From: Canna indica
Lineage: Eukaryota > Streptophyta > Magnoliopsida > Zingiberales > Cannaceae
Assembly (NCBI GenBank): GCA_034359265.1
Contig: CP136890.1
Coordinates: forward strand, 64,357,501 to 64,421,500
Direction: 5' to 3'
DNA length: 64,000 nt
Shown here: piece after piece, positions 49,340 to 60,627 of the stretch
Layout: each line of letters starts with the position of its first letter
How positions within the stretch are numbered: the stretch's first letter is position 1
Translations under genes and position numbers: made by a program
Notes under the pieces: generated by a model
What the model was told of the DNA's origin: nothing
Databases searched by the model: none
The model's input: the letters and a program-made list of their open reading frames with translations, nothing else

Positions 49340-50479
49340 AAATCGTTTGGGTTTGTCCAGGAATTTCTTCGATTTCGGATGAGATTTCAAACGTGGAAGG
49401 GTGGTGGCGGAAAAGTACGTCGTGCGGAGACTATTCGATAGAATGTTAGCATTTTCGCTACATGATGACCTGCCATAGATGTTAAATTCTTTGGGTAGGA
49501 AATAGTAATGTAAACTATAGAGGTGTTAAGATCGGTAGTACGATGGTGAACAATTAGTTGGGCCGAGTGGTGGCCGAGTGGGGTGCTACCAAACGTGCAC
49601 CAAGAAACATGAACAAGGCCGTACCTACCTGAGTAACCCACCTCGTATTGTAGGGTATGACTTGGTCCACTTAGTGGGCGTGGTTGTGGATGTGCATGGA
49701 TGGCCGAATGGTGCGCAGTGCACACAAGTTGATCTTGGGCCGAATTAGGCTGAGTGGTGTACAATGCGCACAAGTTGATTTTGGGTCGAGATACGTCGGT
49801 GAGCCACACCGACAACTGACCCGAGTGGCATTGGTCGGAGGGCCTTTCTCGATCGAGTTTTGAGCATTGATACTAGAGGACCTTCCTAGCTCAGTGAGCC
49901 TGAGGCGGAGAGTTCGCTAGGGTGGCTAGCCTAGTGAGCAACCTACGAGTTGTAGTTGGTTAATTTGAGGTTGGTTCATTTGGGCCAGATCGGGCCGAGT
50001 GGTCCGTGTAGCACACGAGATGACTAACGAAAACCCCTTGTTGTGTTTCATATCAGTTGAATGACCATTTATTTATTTACTGTATTTATTTATGTGATTT
50101 GGCTTGGTGATGGCCGAGACAACCACTCAGTGAGTTCTTTGAACTCACCATTCTTTTCTTGACATTGTTTTGTAGAACATGATCATTGAGGTATAACGCG
50201 ACTGGTGGCGGCAGACTCCGGTAGCGGTCTCGTGAAACCTATTGAGTCCGTGTTGTTTATTTTGAGTATGTGAACTTGTGTAGTATTAACACTTGAACTT
50301 TGGATATGTTGCTTCATACATTTGGTCTAGTTGTGGATTGTTACCTTTTTATAATTGAATATTGAGTTTGTGTTAATTTGAGTTATTATTTCGTATGCAT
50401 GATGTGGTTGTGTGGTATAGGTTGCGGGGCGCTTGTCCGCACTTTGGCCGGTCGCGTGACCCAATTTTTGGGGCGTGAC
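49340..50479 (+). repeat. Gypsy-like LTR fragment, plus orientation
   Basis: It ends in CAATTTTTGGGGCGTGACA, the usual 3' edge of this LTR group, and contains the AACCACTCAGTGAGTTC motif seen inverted in the other LTRs. The left edge abuts the Gypsy 5' LTR, so the beginning is missing or shared. No coding region is seen. Confidence 0.6.
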
Positions 50480-52729
50480 AAATGCAATTTGTATACAATA
50501 TATCAATGAATCAAAAATGGGTATGGACAAGAGCTCGATCCGTGGGTTTACCCTTGCATTCTCGCACGAACACCCGAGAGTGGTTCTTCCCGTTCGCTCA
50601 TATAGAGAAAATGGCTTTCCAAGGATAGCCCATAGGCACTGTGCACTGCGCATCTACGTACTAAACACTGGTGTTCCTTGGCCGTGGACTCCCTTAGGTC
50701 CAATGGACCGTAAAATATCCCCGTTCAAAGCACGAGGCTAAGGCTAACAGGTCGTAAATAGATCATCATAATGAATAAAATACTAATGAATGCAGCAATA
50801 CCACACCAATGATAAAAACGCTACTATAACACATGTCCCCAATGCATAAGGAATGTAACACAAGTCAATGTAACACATATAATATTAACGCTTATGAGCA
50901 TAATTCTAGCACATAACATGTTCAGTATAATCAATGTAATAATGCCAATATGATCATAGATATACCATCTAGATGAGCACTACATGTCATGGTTTAAATA
51001 ATTATGCAACAAATTCCAAGAAAAATATCAAAATCAAAGCTCAATAAGAAGTAACACAATAAGAACAATGTCACAAAGTGTAGGGTCCGCATGAGTCTAG
51101 GAGAGGATCTATCAACTAATGACAACTTTAATAGCTCTAATATCAAAATATTAATTTTAAAGTATAAAATATACTTAGAATGAAAATTGAAGCACCAAAA
51201 CTCCATATTGTTCGAATGATACGAAACCCATTTGGAAAGTATGACTTCACCAATGGATTTGGAATATCGATTATATAAAGATTTATATAAAATATGTTGA
51301 AATCCGACTTAGCGAAGTCCCTGACATAAATTTTCGAAAAAACCCCTTAATTTCCTAAAAAAAAAAATCAAATATAAGTAAATTATTATAATACTGTTAT
51401 TTTGTTTATAATGGTTTGTAACGCCGTTATAAACGCACATCATACATATTTAACTATAATCTTTATATTGGCACCAAAAATAATGTTATATTGAATATAA
51501 TGCTCCTTTTCTTTAAAACACTATTATAAAGCCACAAAAAAACAAAGTTACAACAACGTATCACCATTATGAAGTTCGTAACGGTGATACATGAGTAGGG
51601 GAAGTTAGGGCTTCCGCTGTAGCTACCCCTGATGGGGTTGTTGTGGCCTCGATCGGGGCATTGTCCGCCTCGAGAGGGTACGTGGACATCGGCCCCGAAC
51701 AGATGCTGTCCGCTCCAGGCAGGGTGGAGCCGGCTTCGACTGGCGCCGCCTACCTAGATTGAGGTACTTCCTGCCCCGATCTGGGTGGTGTTCCGGCGGG
51801 ACAGTGCCGACATGCACTGTCATCAGATTTCGAGGTATTTGGTCGGCCAAAATTCTCCGCCGACCATGACTTTCCAAGAATAGTCAAGATCGTCGAAAAA
51901 ACACAACATCGCAGGAAAATATTCCCGAATATAGAAAATTCGTCGACAAAATTTTGATAACTCATAGATCCTCTCAATTCCCCTAATTCCCCTACAATAA
52001 GGACCAGAAGGACGGGAAGGAATCTTACCTCCTCGAAATGCAATTCCCCTCGAACTCCGCACGCTCCGCTTTTGCTCGTCACACGTCCCCTCACTCTGAA
52101 ATCACCATTGTTGTTCTAAGATTTTCAACCTTGGTTTTAATCTATGTTTTGATGATAACAAGTATGGCACTAATGTTTGATCAAAAAATATTTTTATGTT
52201 CCATATCGGCTTTAGGTTCTATATCGGCTTGCGCACGATGTTCGTGATCGAAAAAATTAAAAAAATCGACAAGGACGCTCGTTGAAACTCGGGACTAAGC
52301 ATTAATTAGCCGTTGTCTCTTGAAGCTAGTTTAGTCTTTAATTTTGAGCACATGGCTAATTAATTTTGCAAAGCTTCCTCCAGAGAATTGTTCTTGGTCT
52401 TGCAATTGGTTGTTGATCTTGCATCAGTATCTTGCATCATAGAAATTTTCTACGATGAACATCACTCTTATATTCAATTTTTTTTCTAAATAAAACATTA
52501 CATAAATCTCATTTTTAGATAATAATATAATATATCCTATTAGATTTTCATTGTGCAAATTAGAAATGGGGAAAGTAATTGGTAACACAAAAAAATATGT
52601 CGTCCAAATTCTTGGTTGTTTAACAAATGGTATTAAATATGTCGCTCCGCTTTAACAAATAGTATTGAACAATCAATTATTCGTATTCATGAAAAAAATA
52701 CAAATCAATATATGTATATATAAAATGTT
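50480..52729. other. Repeat-derived intergenic DNA, no gene seen
   Basis: 50480-50760 is moderately GC-rich and LTR-like. 50760-51590 is AT-rich. 51600-52060 is GC-rich with short open frames of no recognised family. 52109-52290 is an inverted fragment of the TR-GAG LTR family (GATTTTCAACCTTGGTTTTA, TGATGATAACAA). None supports a gene. Confidence 0.45.
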
Positions 52730-53397
52730 GGGAAAATCATACTTTTGGTCCCAACAATTTACTCGAATTTTAATTTTAGTTCTCATAGTTTTAAAATTTT
52801 AGTTTTAGTCTCCACTCTTTATTTTCATTTAAGATTTGATCCCTACCGTCAGATGAGGCCTAAACGGAACTGACGTGGATAACAGATGTTGATTAGAGGT
52901 GATCAGTGAAGAGATGAGCAGATCAGGAGAGCAAGTTTTCAAATTCTGCAACCACTGCGAAATTCACGCCTAATGACGATGTTAGTTTAAATCCATCTAA
53001 ATTAACGTAAATTACTGTAATGGGCTCAATTTTAATATTTTTAAATTTTATAATTTTTATAAATAAATTTAAAAATATCTTGTGATTATATATATATTTC
53101 TAAGAAAAATAATAATTTTGGTCCCTATAGTTTACTTGAATTTTGATTTCAGTCCTCATAGTTTACAAAATTTTGGTTTTAGTCCTCATAGTTTACAAAG
53201 TTGGTCCTTGCAGGTCCACGTTAGCAATGTACAGTCAGCATCTGTCATCCATGTCAGCTCCGTTTATGTCTCATGTGACGGCAGAGATCAAATTCTAAAC
53301 AGAAATAAAGTGTGGGGATTAAAATTAAAATTTTAAAATTATGAAGACTAATATTAAAATTCGAGTAAATTGTGGGGACCAAAAGTATAATTTTCCC
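52730..53397. mobile_element. MULE-type MITE, 668 bp
   Basis: Terminal inverted repeats of about 80 bp begin GGGAAAATCATACTTTTGG on the left and GGGAAAATTATACTTTTGG inverted on the right. A perfect 9 bp duplication TAAAATGTT flanks them (52721-52729 and 53398-53406), as made by Mutator-type transposases. An extra internal copy of the repeat motif lies at about 53110-53200. There is no coding capacity. Confidence 0.92.
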
Positions 53398-53406
53398 TAA
53401 AATGTT

Positions 53407-55085
53407 TTTGCCCATGCATGCATGGCTGATGAAATTATTAACTTTAGATTTGGTGATGCAAGTTGCTTGCCTTTGAGAAAAGCTTACATGATCAATCAAT
53501 TGCAGTGATCGCCATCCTCTTTTGATCTCTTTTTGATGTGGTCTACACAGCATAAACTAAAGCTCTCAATGTGCATGATTTAAACAGCAGGCTTATATAA
53601 CTGGGTGACATCGATCAACTTTATCTTCTCACTTCTCTCCACTCAACTCCCATATTATATATCTTTTATTCTGCTGATGGAATATGACTTGCAAGTTAGG
53701 AATTGCTTTTGATTAATTATCAATCTCAGATGCATGGACTCTTTTGGCCAGACTAGCTTTTCTGCTGATGACTATGCATGAATAGAGAGTGCACAAGTTA
53801 AAGCAAATATACAACTCTAGTTTTATTAACTCAGTTGATATGAGATGCATCACAATTGAACTCCTTCTCGATCTTTTATGCAAATCCCCATCAAAGAACT
53901 CAAATTCTCCTTCGCTTCTCTTTGGGATATACATATCAAATTAATGATGTCGATATGTGACATGTCCATGCAACTTCATGCATGCAAGCGGAATGCCTTT
54001 TTTGCGAGGAAGCTTCGTGACGTGAACAAAATTACTATACAAGCCTTTTGAAGGGGGGGGGGGTCTAAGAGAAAGACACGAAAAGTAAGGAAATAATTTA
54101 TACCCAAAACATATAATTAATCGCATGAACATATGCAAATAAAAGAACAAGAAGCAATAGGTGGTAACATATATATCTAATTGAGGGAGAACAATTATGC
54201 AATTATGCATGGAAGCAATGAAAAAAATACAAAGAAAGATGGGGTTATCACAAAGGGTGATGGTGACTAGTTGAGAAAAAATGCGAGTGATTGGGGGTGT
54301 GGAAGGCGGATAATTAGCATATGGCCTCGATCACACCTCATGAGATTGGGGTCTAATGCACAGGTGAATTGTTTCACACATATTTATAATTGTTGAAGTT
54401 CTTTCACAGTTTGGGGGCATGAAATTAATAATCTTTTATTGTAGTACAAAGGATACCATAAAAAAATATTGTTGTACAATAAAAAAATTACAAAAAATAC
54501 CATTTTTGATTGTGAAAAAAATTATATAAACTAATTATTAGAAAATTATTAACTTGAAATTAAGCATTAGTGAGTGGGTGATGAGATTGAAAGTTCCATG
54601 CATGTCATATTCAAATTACTTTAAAATGGGTCATTCATATTGATTTCAAGGTCAATTAATCAATCTTCTTAAAGTGTGTATTTATATAAATGCACAAGAT
54701 CACCCTTCCCAAGGTCACATGACGAGAGCTGTACGTGTTGGTCATCGTTTTTGAATATATAATCCACTCATCCATCGTGATCATAGATTTTTGGTTTTGC
54801 AAGGCGGTACTTGTGTTGATAATTTAATTTGTAATGTTGGTGGATAACTCAAAAACTAATAATAATCTAAATCTAAAAAATATTTCACATGATAATTAAT
54901 ATTTAGGATATATACTGTTTATTTAGGACTAGCTTTCAACTTAGATGATAATCTTGTTGATATTTTTGGAAAGTTCATCAATTGATATTTAGTTGTGCTG
55001 AAGCAAACAATATATTACCATTTTTAATCTTATTCCATATATATGTCTAGTTATCATGTTTGTTTACTTTGCTTTTGTTTTAATT
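53407..55085. other. Intergenic DNA, no gene seen
   Basis: Mixed AT-rich sequence with a poly-G run near 54054-54063. Short open frames show no family motif. Confidence 0.4.
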
Positions 55086-55250
55086 CTTTTGTTTTATGGG
55101 TCAACTAAGTTATATATTAACATTTGTTTTTATTGCAAGCATCGATGATACATTTAGGTATATGGTCCTTTATTGTAGGTAGGAGTTGCGGTGGTGGCAG
55201 GGGCGAAGCCACGAAATTATCTGGGAGGAGGGCAAAATATAAAACCACAT
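55086..55250 (+). repeat. Direct repeat, left copy, with a hAT-like end
   Basis: This segment (TAAGTTATATATTAAC, ATGGTCCTTTATTGTAGGTA, GCGGTGGTGGCAGGG) recurs at 58250-58392. It contains CAGGGGCGAAGCCACG at about 55198, a typical start of plant hAT elements. The rest of that element is not visible. Confidence 0.7.
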
Positions 55251-56360
55251 ATGTTGGAAAATTTGATTAGAGCAGTGAATGAATCTTAGACTTTGATAGT
55301 GTATTCACTATCCTTAAAAAATTTATGCGCCTCCACTATTCTTTGATGCCGGGTTGATTGCAAATTTCCTTCAGGGCTTTCAAAGCTAGCACAAAAATTT
55401 TAGACAGCAAAATTCAAAATTTCTTACAAGAACGCGTTAGAGAGAAAACATATATTTAGTTTGGAGAAAACATGTATTTATAATACCTTAAACATCTTTT
55501 ATGAAAAGGCATAACTTTTAGCAACAATTGTCTTTTTTTTTTCTTTTTCTACAATAAAATAAAATAAAATAAAAATTATATCTAATTAATTTTCGGGCCA
55601 CGGCCAAGTGCCCAAGTGCCTTCTTTTGACTATTATAATATTAACTCATAGTCATCTTTGCTTCCCTTCAAAATTTCCATCAAGTAGAGGTGTACAATAG
55701 AAGTTTATATACACCTATTGTCTTTTTAACTTCTAGTCGTGGGACTAAACACTAACTAATATAATAACCCCCACTTAGTTAATGATTAATATACTTGCTT
55801 AAGCATTTATGCATATAATATGTGTCTTTCAACTTGAACCTACTACATATTTGTATAATTATTCAAGCCTTATCTAAATTGATGGTTAGATGATAATCTA
55901 CTAAATCCCAATTTCTTAATTGACAAGACAAAATTTATACGCATAAATAACATAAATCAAGTCACGTGTCCACCCGTAAGCTTTAGCACCATATTATGGC
56001 CTTGTGCTACCTCCTAAAATCATAAGCACTTACAAAGTTTTATATCCCAAACTTTGATTGAAGCGGCATCACTTCTTATATTTACTTTGGTGAAGATTTA
56101 ACCAAGTTCTTTGTTAATTTGGACTTACTTAGTTTTCAATCTGAACTCTGTTTCTTCATTAAGAGTAATTTATATTCACCATCCTTTTCTTAGGGCCCGT
56201 TTGGTTTGCTAAAAAATGGGGGACTGGACAGGACATCTGCCCATGTCCCCCGTTTGGTTTACAAAAGGGCTTCGGGACAGGATTTCTGCCCGTTTTGGTG
56301 TACCGAGAAATTTCTCGATACACCAAAATCGGACGGAGGACAGACGCTACAATAGACAAA

Positions 56361-56799
56361 ATTATCCCTCGAGTTCAATGCCCCTGCTTCGTCTTCAACG
56401 ACTACAACTGCCTGTCTCTGTTAGCTATCGAGAACCTCTTCCGACATGAGCCACGAGCTCGTCCCTTCCTTGACGGAGCCCTTTGCGCTCTCCGACTTGC
56501 CGCATCGGATCGAGATCACGATGATCCAGCTTCCCCGACATTTCCAAAACTACCCACGCTTCAAGAAGATGGCCAACGAGGTCAGAGACGCCGATTTGTC
56601 ATCGGACGACTTCGTCGTGAACAGCTTCGACGAGTTGAAGGTCAGATACGCCGAGAGCTTAGCGAAGGCAACAAGGAAGAAGGTGTGGATGATCAGACCG
56701 ATCGCTCTCTATAACCAGGCGAGGTCGAATTTAGCGTCGCGGGGAAATACGACTGTCGTAGATGAGGAAGATTGCTTGTGTCGACTCAACTCACAGTAG
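56361..56799 (+). pseudogene. UGT73-like glycosyltransferase fragment (captured)
   Basis: The encoded middle part of a plant family 1 UDP-glycosyltransferase runs from IPRV through SLTEPFALSDLPHRIE, LPRHFQNYPRFKKMA, VVNSFDELKVRYAE, KVWMIRPIALYN and DEEDCL. This matches the UGT73 group order just before the C-terminal donor-binding domain. The first part (to about 56445) and the rest are in different frames. The fragment stops at TAG after 56796, so the PSPG box that binds the UDP-sugar is absent. Intact relatives are about 480 residues. It cannot be an active enzyme but could be transcribed. Confidence 0.85.
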
Positions 56800-56873
56800 T
56801 CGAGGTCTATTTATATTCTCCTCTTTTTTCCTACAATTCTCTTAACACAAAAACCTCACCTTGCTCCTCATTC

Positions 56874-57261
56874 ATGGACTCGTCTTCTTCTTCCCCCACC
56901 TCGTCTTCTTCTCACCAGTCCAAGACTGTCGTCATGCCAAGACCCCCGGCGTCGTCTTCGAGGCTGCAGAGGCTCTTCTGCACCTATAGCTCCGGCGGCG
57001 AGGGAGACAACGGCTTCGAACCCCTCCCTGCGCCACTTTCTCGACTGCTGCTACCTCCACAGGAAGCCCCTCGCCGGCAACCACGACATCTTCATGTACA
57101 GAGGGGACACGACGTTCTGCAGTGAGGAGTGCTGGAAAGAGCACATGGTCATGGACGAAGCCAAGGAGAAGAGATGGAAGAGTTGGGTGGAGGCCAACGG
57201 CGCCGCAAGGAAGGGGCGGGAGAAGATCCATGTCAGAGCCAGCACTGCATTGGTTGGGTAA
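56874..57261 (+). pseudogene. FLZ zinc-finger (DUF581) gene copy, frameshifted
   Basis: An ATG at 56874 opens a Ser/Pro-rich N terminus ([32 protein letters not shown]). The FLZ domain follows in the next frame from about 57030: [37 protein letters not shown]. It ends in [10 protein letters not shown] and a TAA at 57259-57261. The frame change lies near 57015-57030. In FLZ domains the first ligand pair is normally C-x2-C, here CYLH, so one Cys is His. A TATA-like TATTTATATT lies at 56809-56818. Apart from the frameshift the copy is nearly full-length and has no intron in the coding part. FLZ proteins are adaptors that bind SnRK1 kinase in stress and sugar signalling. Function of this copy is doubtful. 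Confidence 0.85.
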
Positions 57262-58249
57262 AGGAAAATTGGGCTTCATGGTTAATAAAACGAATGAGAA
57301 GCTCTCGGTGTAAAATTTGTAGTCTTCCTCCCCGTTAATTAATGATCTTGATCTGCTGCTTTGGCCTTGAAGAAGAGGACATGTTAATTAATGCTCTCAG
57401 AGCAGTTCCTGGCGGAGGCAGTGGAGAGATTGATGGGCGGAGGAGAGTAAGGGGAGGGGAGGAGGAGGAGAACGAATGTGTTGAGGGAGAAGGCTAGGTT
57501 GGCGATGGAGGAGGGTCATCTTATCTGAACATGGAGATGATGATTCAATACTTAGCAGTGCGTGTTGTTGATGATGAAGCTAAATAAGTTTATATTCGAT
57601 GATTTAAAAGCGTTAATTCTAGGCCTGGTTCGAAGACATCCATCAAGTGTTAGGTAAATTGCTTCAAAGAGTGATACTTTTAGGTTAATTGAAAACTAGT
57701 TGAAAACTTATTAGTTAAACTAAAACTTCTTATTGTATTAAAGTATTTGATACTATATATTAAGACTTTTTTATGTATTAAAATATTTTAAGACTACTTT
57801 ATGCATACTTTTATGTATAAAATTGAATTTGAGCATTAAAAATATACAAGAGTATTTTGATAATTTTGTCATGTACAGTACTCTGTTATAGCGAAACAAA
57901 TGTAGGACAAGACAAGATATCGTGTTATGTTCTTGACGAAACAAACACGATATAGCTGTTATCCCAAAACACCCGGTGTCCCGTCCTTGTCCACGTCTGG
58001 TGTTCTGTGACGAGAAATTTGCGAACCAAACGGGCCCTTAAGTACTATAAAATTTCTAGTACTTGCTAATTGTCACAAGCTATAACTGGTTGTTACCTTT
58101 TGAACCTTTAAAATTGCTAAACAATAAGAAATGTACTTAAGATTCCCGTTACTAGTGACAAGTTATAATACCAGTAGTACTTATTATCTTATCTCTCGAG
58201 AATCCTTTATATCAATGGGTTAGCAAGGTTGTCTTTAGACCTTTGATGG

Positions 58250-58392
58250 GTCTACTAAGTTATATATTAACTTTTGATATTTGTTTTTATTGCAAGCATC
58301 AATGATACATTTAGGGTATATGGTCCTTTATTGTAGGTACAAGTTGCGGTGGTGGCAGGGTCGAAGTCAGAAAATTATCTTGGGGGGAGGAG
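58250..58392 (+). repeat. Direct repeat, right copy
   Basis: It matches 55086-55250 with scattered changes and stops where the second CACTA element begins. CAGGGTCGAAGTCAG corresponds to the hAT-like end of the left copy. Confidence 0.7.
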
Positions 58393-58412
58393 CACTACTA
58401 GAAAAATGGGCA

Positions 58413-58760
58413 TCAGCAACGGCTAATGCCGCTGTTGAGCCGTTGCTGAAAATCATCTGCAACGGCTGGCGCCGTTGCAATGGAGCCGTGGCAAAAAATT
58501 GCGTTGCTGATAACTTAGTAACGGATCAGCAACAGCCGCTCGGGTCGTTGCTAAAAATATTATCAGCAACGGTTTTGCCACGGACGCGGAGCCGTTGCTG
58601 ATAACATTAATAGCAACGGCTGGTGAGCCCGTAGAAATGCCGTTAGTAAAAGCCTATTGCTAAGCCGTTGCTGTAGGTCATCAGCAACGACTTTCGATAA
58701 ACTTTTAGCAACGGCTTTCCCACGGACGGCTGTGGGAAAGCCGTTGCTGATGATGTGAAC
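58413..58760. repeat. CACTA copy 2 subterminal repeat array
   Basis: The same CCGTTGCTG/CAGCAACGG pattern as in copy 1. It includes a palindromic segment GCAACGGCTTTCCCACGG near 58710 that copy 1 lacks. Confidence 0.85.
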
Positions 58761-59039
58761 CTAGTAACGAAAAAAATTAAAAATTTCAAATTTCCATTGA
58801 TACATTGATACATTATTTGATACATAATTCACACACTCATACACTTATACACACATTCATTCACACATCACAAATACACCAAGATATTCATCAAAATAAT
58901 TATATTTATATTTATAATTATCCACAATAGTATAAAAACTATTCAAATGCAAAATTAAAGTATCAATATCCAAACAAAATAAATTAAACAAGTATAATAT
59001 CTCAGTAACAAATTCAATATAACAAAAAATCTCACGATG

Positions 59040-60552
59040 ACAATGGAGGATGGCCTGGATCATTTGGCGGGGTCTGGAGTGCTTGAATGTACACCGACGT
59101 GGATTGACTCGAGGATGATGGATGAGATGATGCCGAAGAGATGCCTGCTTCGGGATGACCTGACATGTTACGTAGCATAGCATGCATCTCCGCCATCATC
59201 TGACTCTGGCGCTCCATCATCTCAGTCTGACGCGCGACCGTCTCCTCTAGAGTCCTTATTTTGCTATTATGATCATAACTGGATCTGGAGGTGGACGGCC
59301 GCTCACCAGCGACCGGAGGGGTTGTTGCCCCAAGTGGCCCTAGTACGGCTCGCGCATGACCACTATCTACAAAGCCATATACGCGGCCATGGTCCCAGCC
59401 ACCTGCGGCCTCGACCCACGTTGCTGCGTCAAAGTCCTCGAGGGTGCCCCCGCGCTACACCACCGTCTGGCTGTAGGTCTCCTACTCGAGTTTGATTTTT
59501 TGTTTAATATTTATCATAAAACTTAAATTATAAATATATAATGAATAATTTAAACAAATATATAGTTACCATAATGTATGCAACGCGGTTGTTGATGTAC
59601 TCCCCCGTCCTATGTGCTCGACGGTGAGTCCACTCAAACACCGCCATCGGGGAGGGTCGCTGGACAGTCCCGTCATCCGACACCATCCTCTACATTTACA
59701 AAATAAATACATTAATTAGTACACATAGTAAAAAATAAAATATATAATTAAAAGGTATACTTACCATACGGTTCCCGTGCACTGCAAATGCAATAGAGCC
59801 GCCGGTGTGACGCGCTGCTCCCCCCGACATGCGATTTCTAGCCGCATTCCTAGAAACCTCCTGCCATCGATCCGTCGACCATATTCCCACGACCTGGTCC
59901 CATATATCTGGAGTAATCCAATTAGGGCCGTATCTCCGAGTCTCCGCGATGTTAGTAGTCTCAGCTCGTGCCATCGCTTGGGACCGGGCTTGCCCCAGCT
60001 GCCCGTTGTACCTTGCCCGGGAAATAGCCTCCCAGGCAGCGTAAATGAAGGGCCTTTGGTCCTCAGCCCGTGTATAGCGAGCCTGCAGAATAATAATATC
60101 AGTACCAATATTAATCATCATGCATGTAAAAAAAAAAAAATATGTGTCTCAAACTCGCGCCATAACATGTCGACGTGCTCGCTAGGCACGTGAGACCATG
60201 TAGGCCATGCCCCGTGCATGTATCGTCGAATAGTAGAAGAAATGCTCCTCGGCACTTCTTCTTGCTCGAACTTGCACAACAAAAATAAATTTTAATATTA
60301 TATTATGATATAATGAATTTGAAATGATTCATAATTCATGATATATTACCGCTCAAAAATCACGCTAATAAATCTTCGTGACTCTGTGGATGGTGGAGGC
60401 TGCCACCTGTTCGGCTCGCGTGGCCGTCTGCGTCTGGATGTACTAGTCTCAGCAGTATCATCGGTATGAGGATCAGCAGCATGAGCAAGTGTAGGAGTCT
60501 CACTGATCGGAGACTCCGAAGCTCTCCTGCGACGATAACCACGACCAGACAT
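59040..60552 (-). CDS. TnpA-like CACTA accessory protein, copy 2
   Basis: It has the same piece order as the gene at 3023-4516: 60552-60346 (MSGRGYRRRR start, Arg-rich), about 60270-60145, about 60087-59765, 59690-59570 and 59460-59040. The third piece is open (ARYTRAEDQRPFIYAAWEAI), where copy 1 has a stop, and contains WSTDRWQEVSRNAARNRMSG and HTGGSIAF of the Transposase_24 family. The tail is Ser-rich with a MMAEMHAML helix. A stop-like change near 59457 (TAG for CAG-type codon) may break the last piece. Introns are short and AT-rich, and exact joints are uncertain. It would bind the subterminal repeats. It may be coding or recently dead. Confidence 0.6.
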
Positions 60553-60627
60553 ATTTGTCGAATAGACATATAATCAGATTATTGTATAAATAGTAGAGAT
60601 ATATTTAATAAAATATATACTTTACAA

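Larger units (their letters stand above)
56193..58037. mobile_element. PIF/Harbinger-type element with captured host gene fragments
   Basis: The ends GGGCCCGTTTGGTTTGC and, inverted, GGGCCCGTTTGGTTCGC form 17 bp inverted repeats with one mismatch. They are flanked by the 3 bp duplication TTA, as in PIF/Harbinger insertions. The element is 1845 bp, has no transposase, and contains parts of two unrelated plant genes in the same direction. This makes it a Pack-type element. A foldback (TTTTGGTGTACCGAGAAATT against ATTTCTCGATACACCAAAA) lies at 56292-56329. Confidence 0.88.
55252..58246. repeat. Probable Copia-like LTR remnant, interrupted
   Basis: The segment starts TGTTGGAAAATTTGATTAGA and has the texture of a plant Copia LTR (AGAGCAGTGAATGAATC, short A/T-rich leader). 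It continues after the PIF/Harbinger-type insertion at 58041-58246. No matching second LTR or coding region is present, so the call is weak. Confidence 0.3.

Noticed and set aside
51600..52060. GC-rich island with several short open frames
   Set aside because: No conserved motif, frames overlap on both strands, and neighbouring sequence is repeat-derived.
53580..53660. TATA-like promoter with a pyrimidine-rich leader
   Set aside because: No coding region follows in any frame.
56193..58037. Possible functional host locus (UGT plus FLZ)
   Set aside because: Transposon ends with a TTA duplication enclose both pieces, the UGT lacks its sugar-binding C terminus and the FLZ copy is frameshifted.
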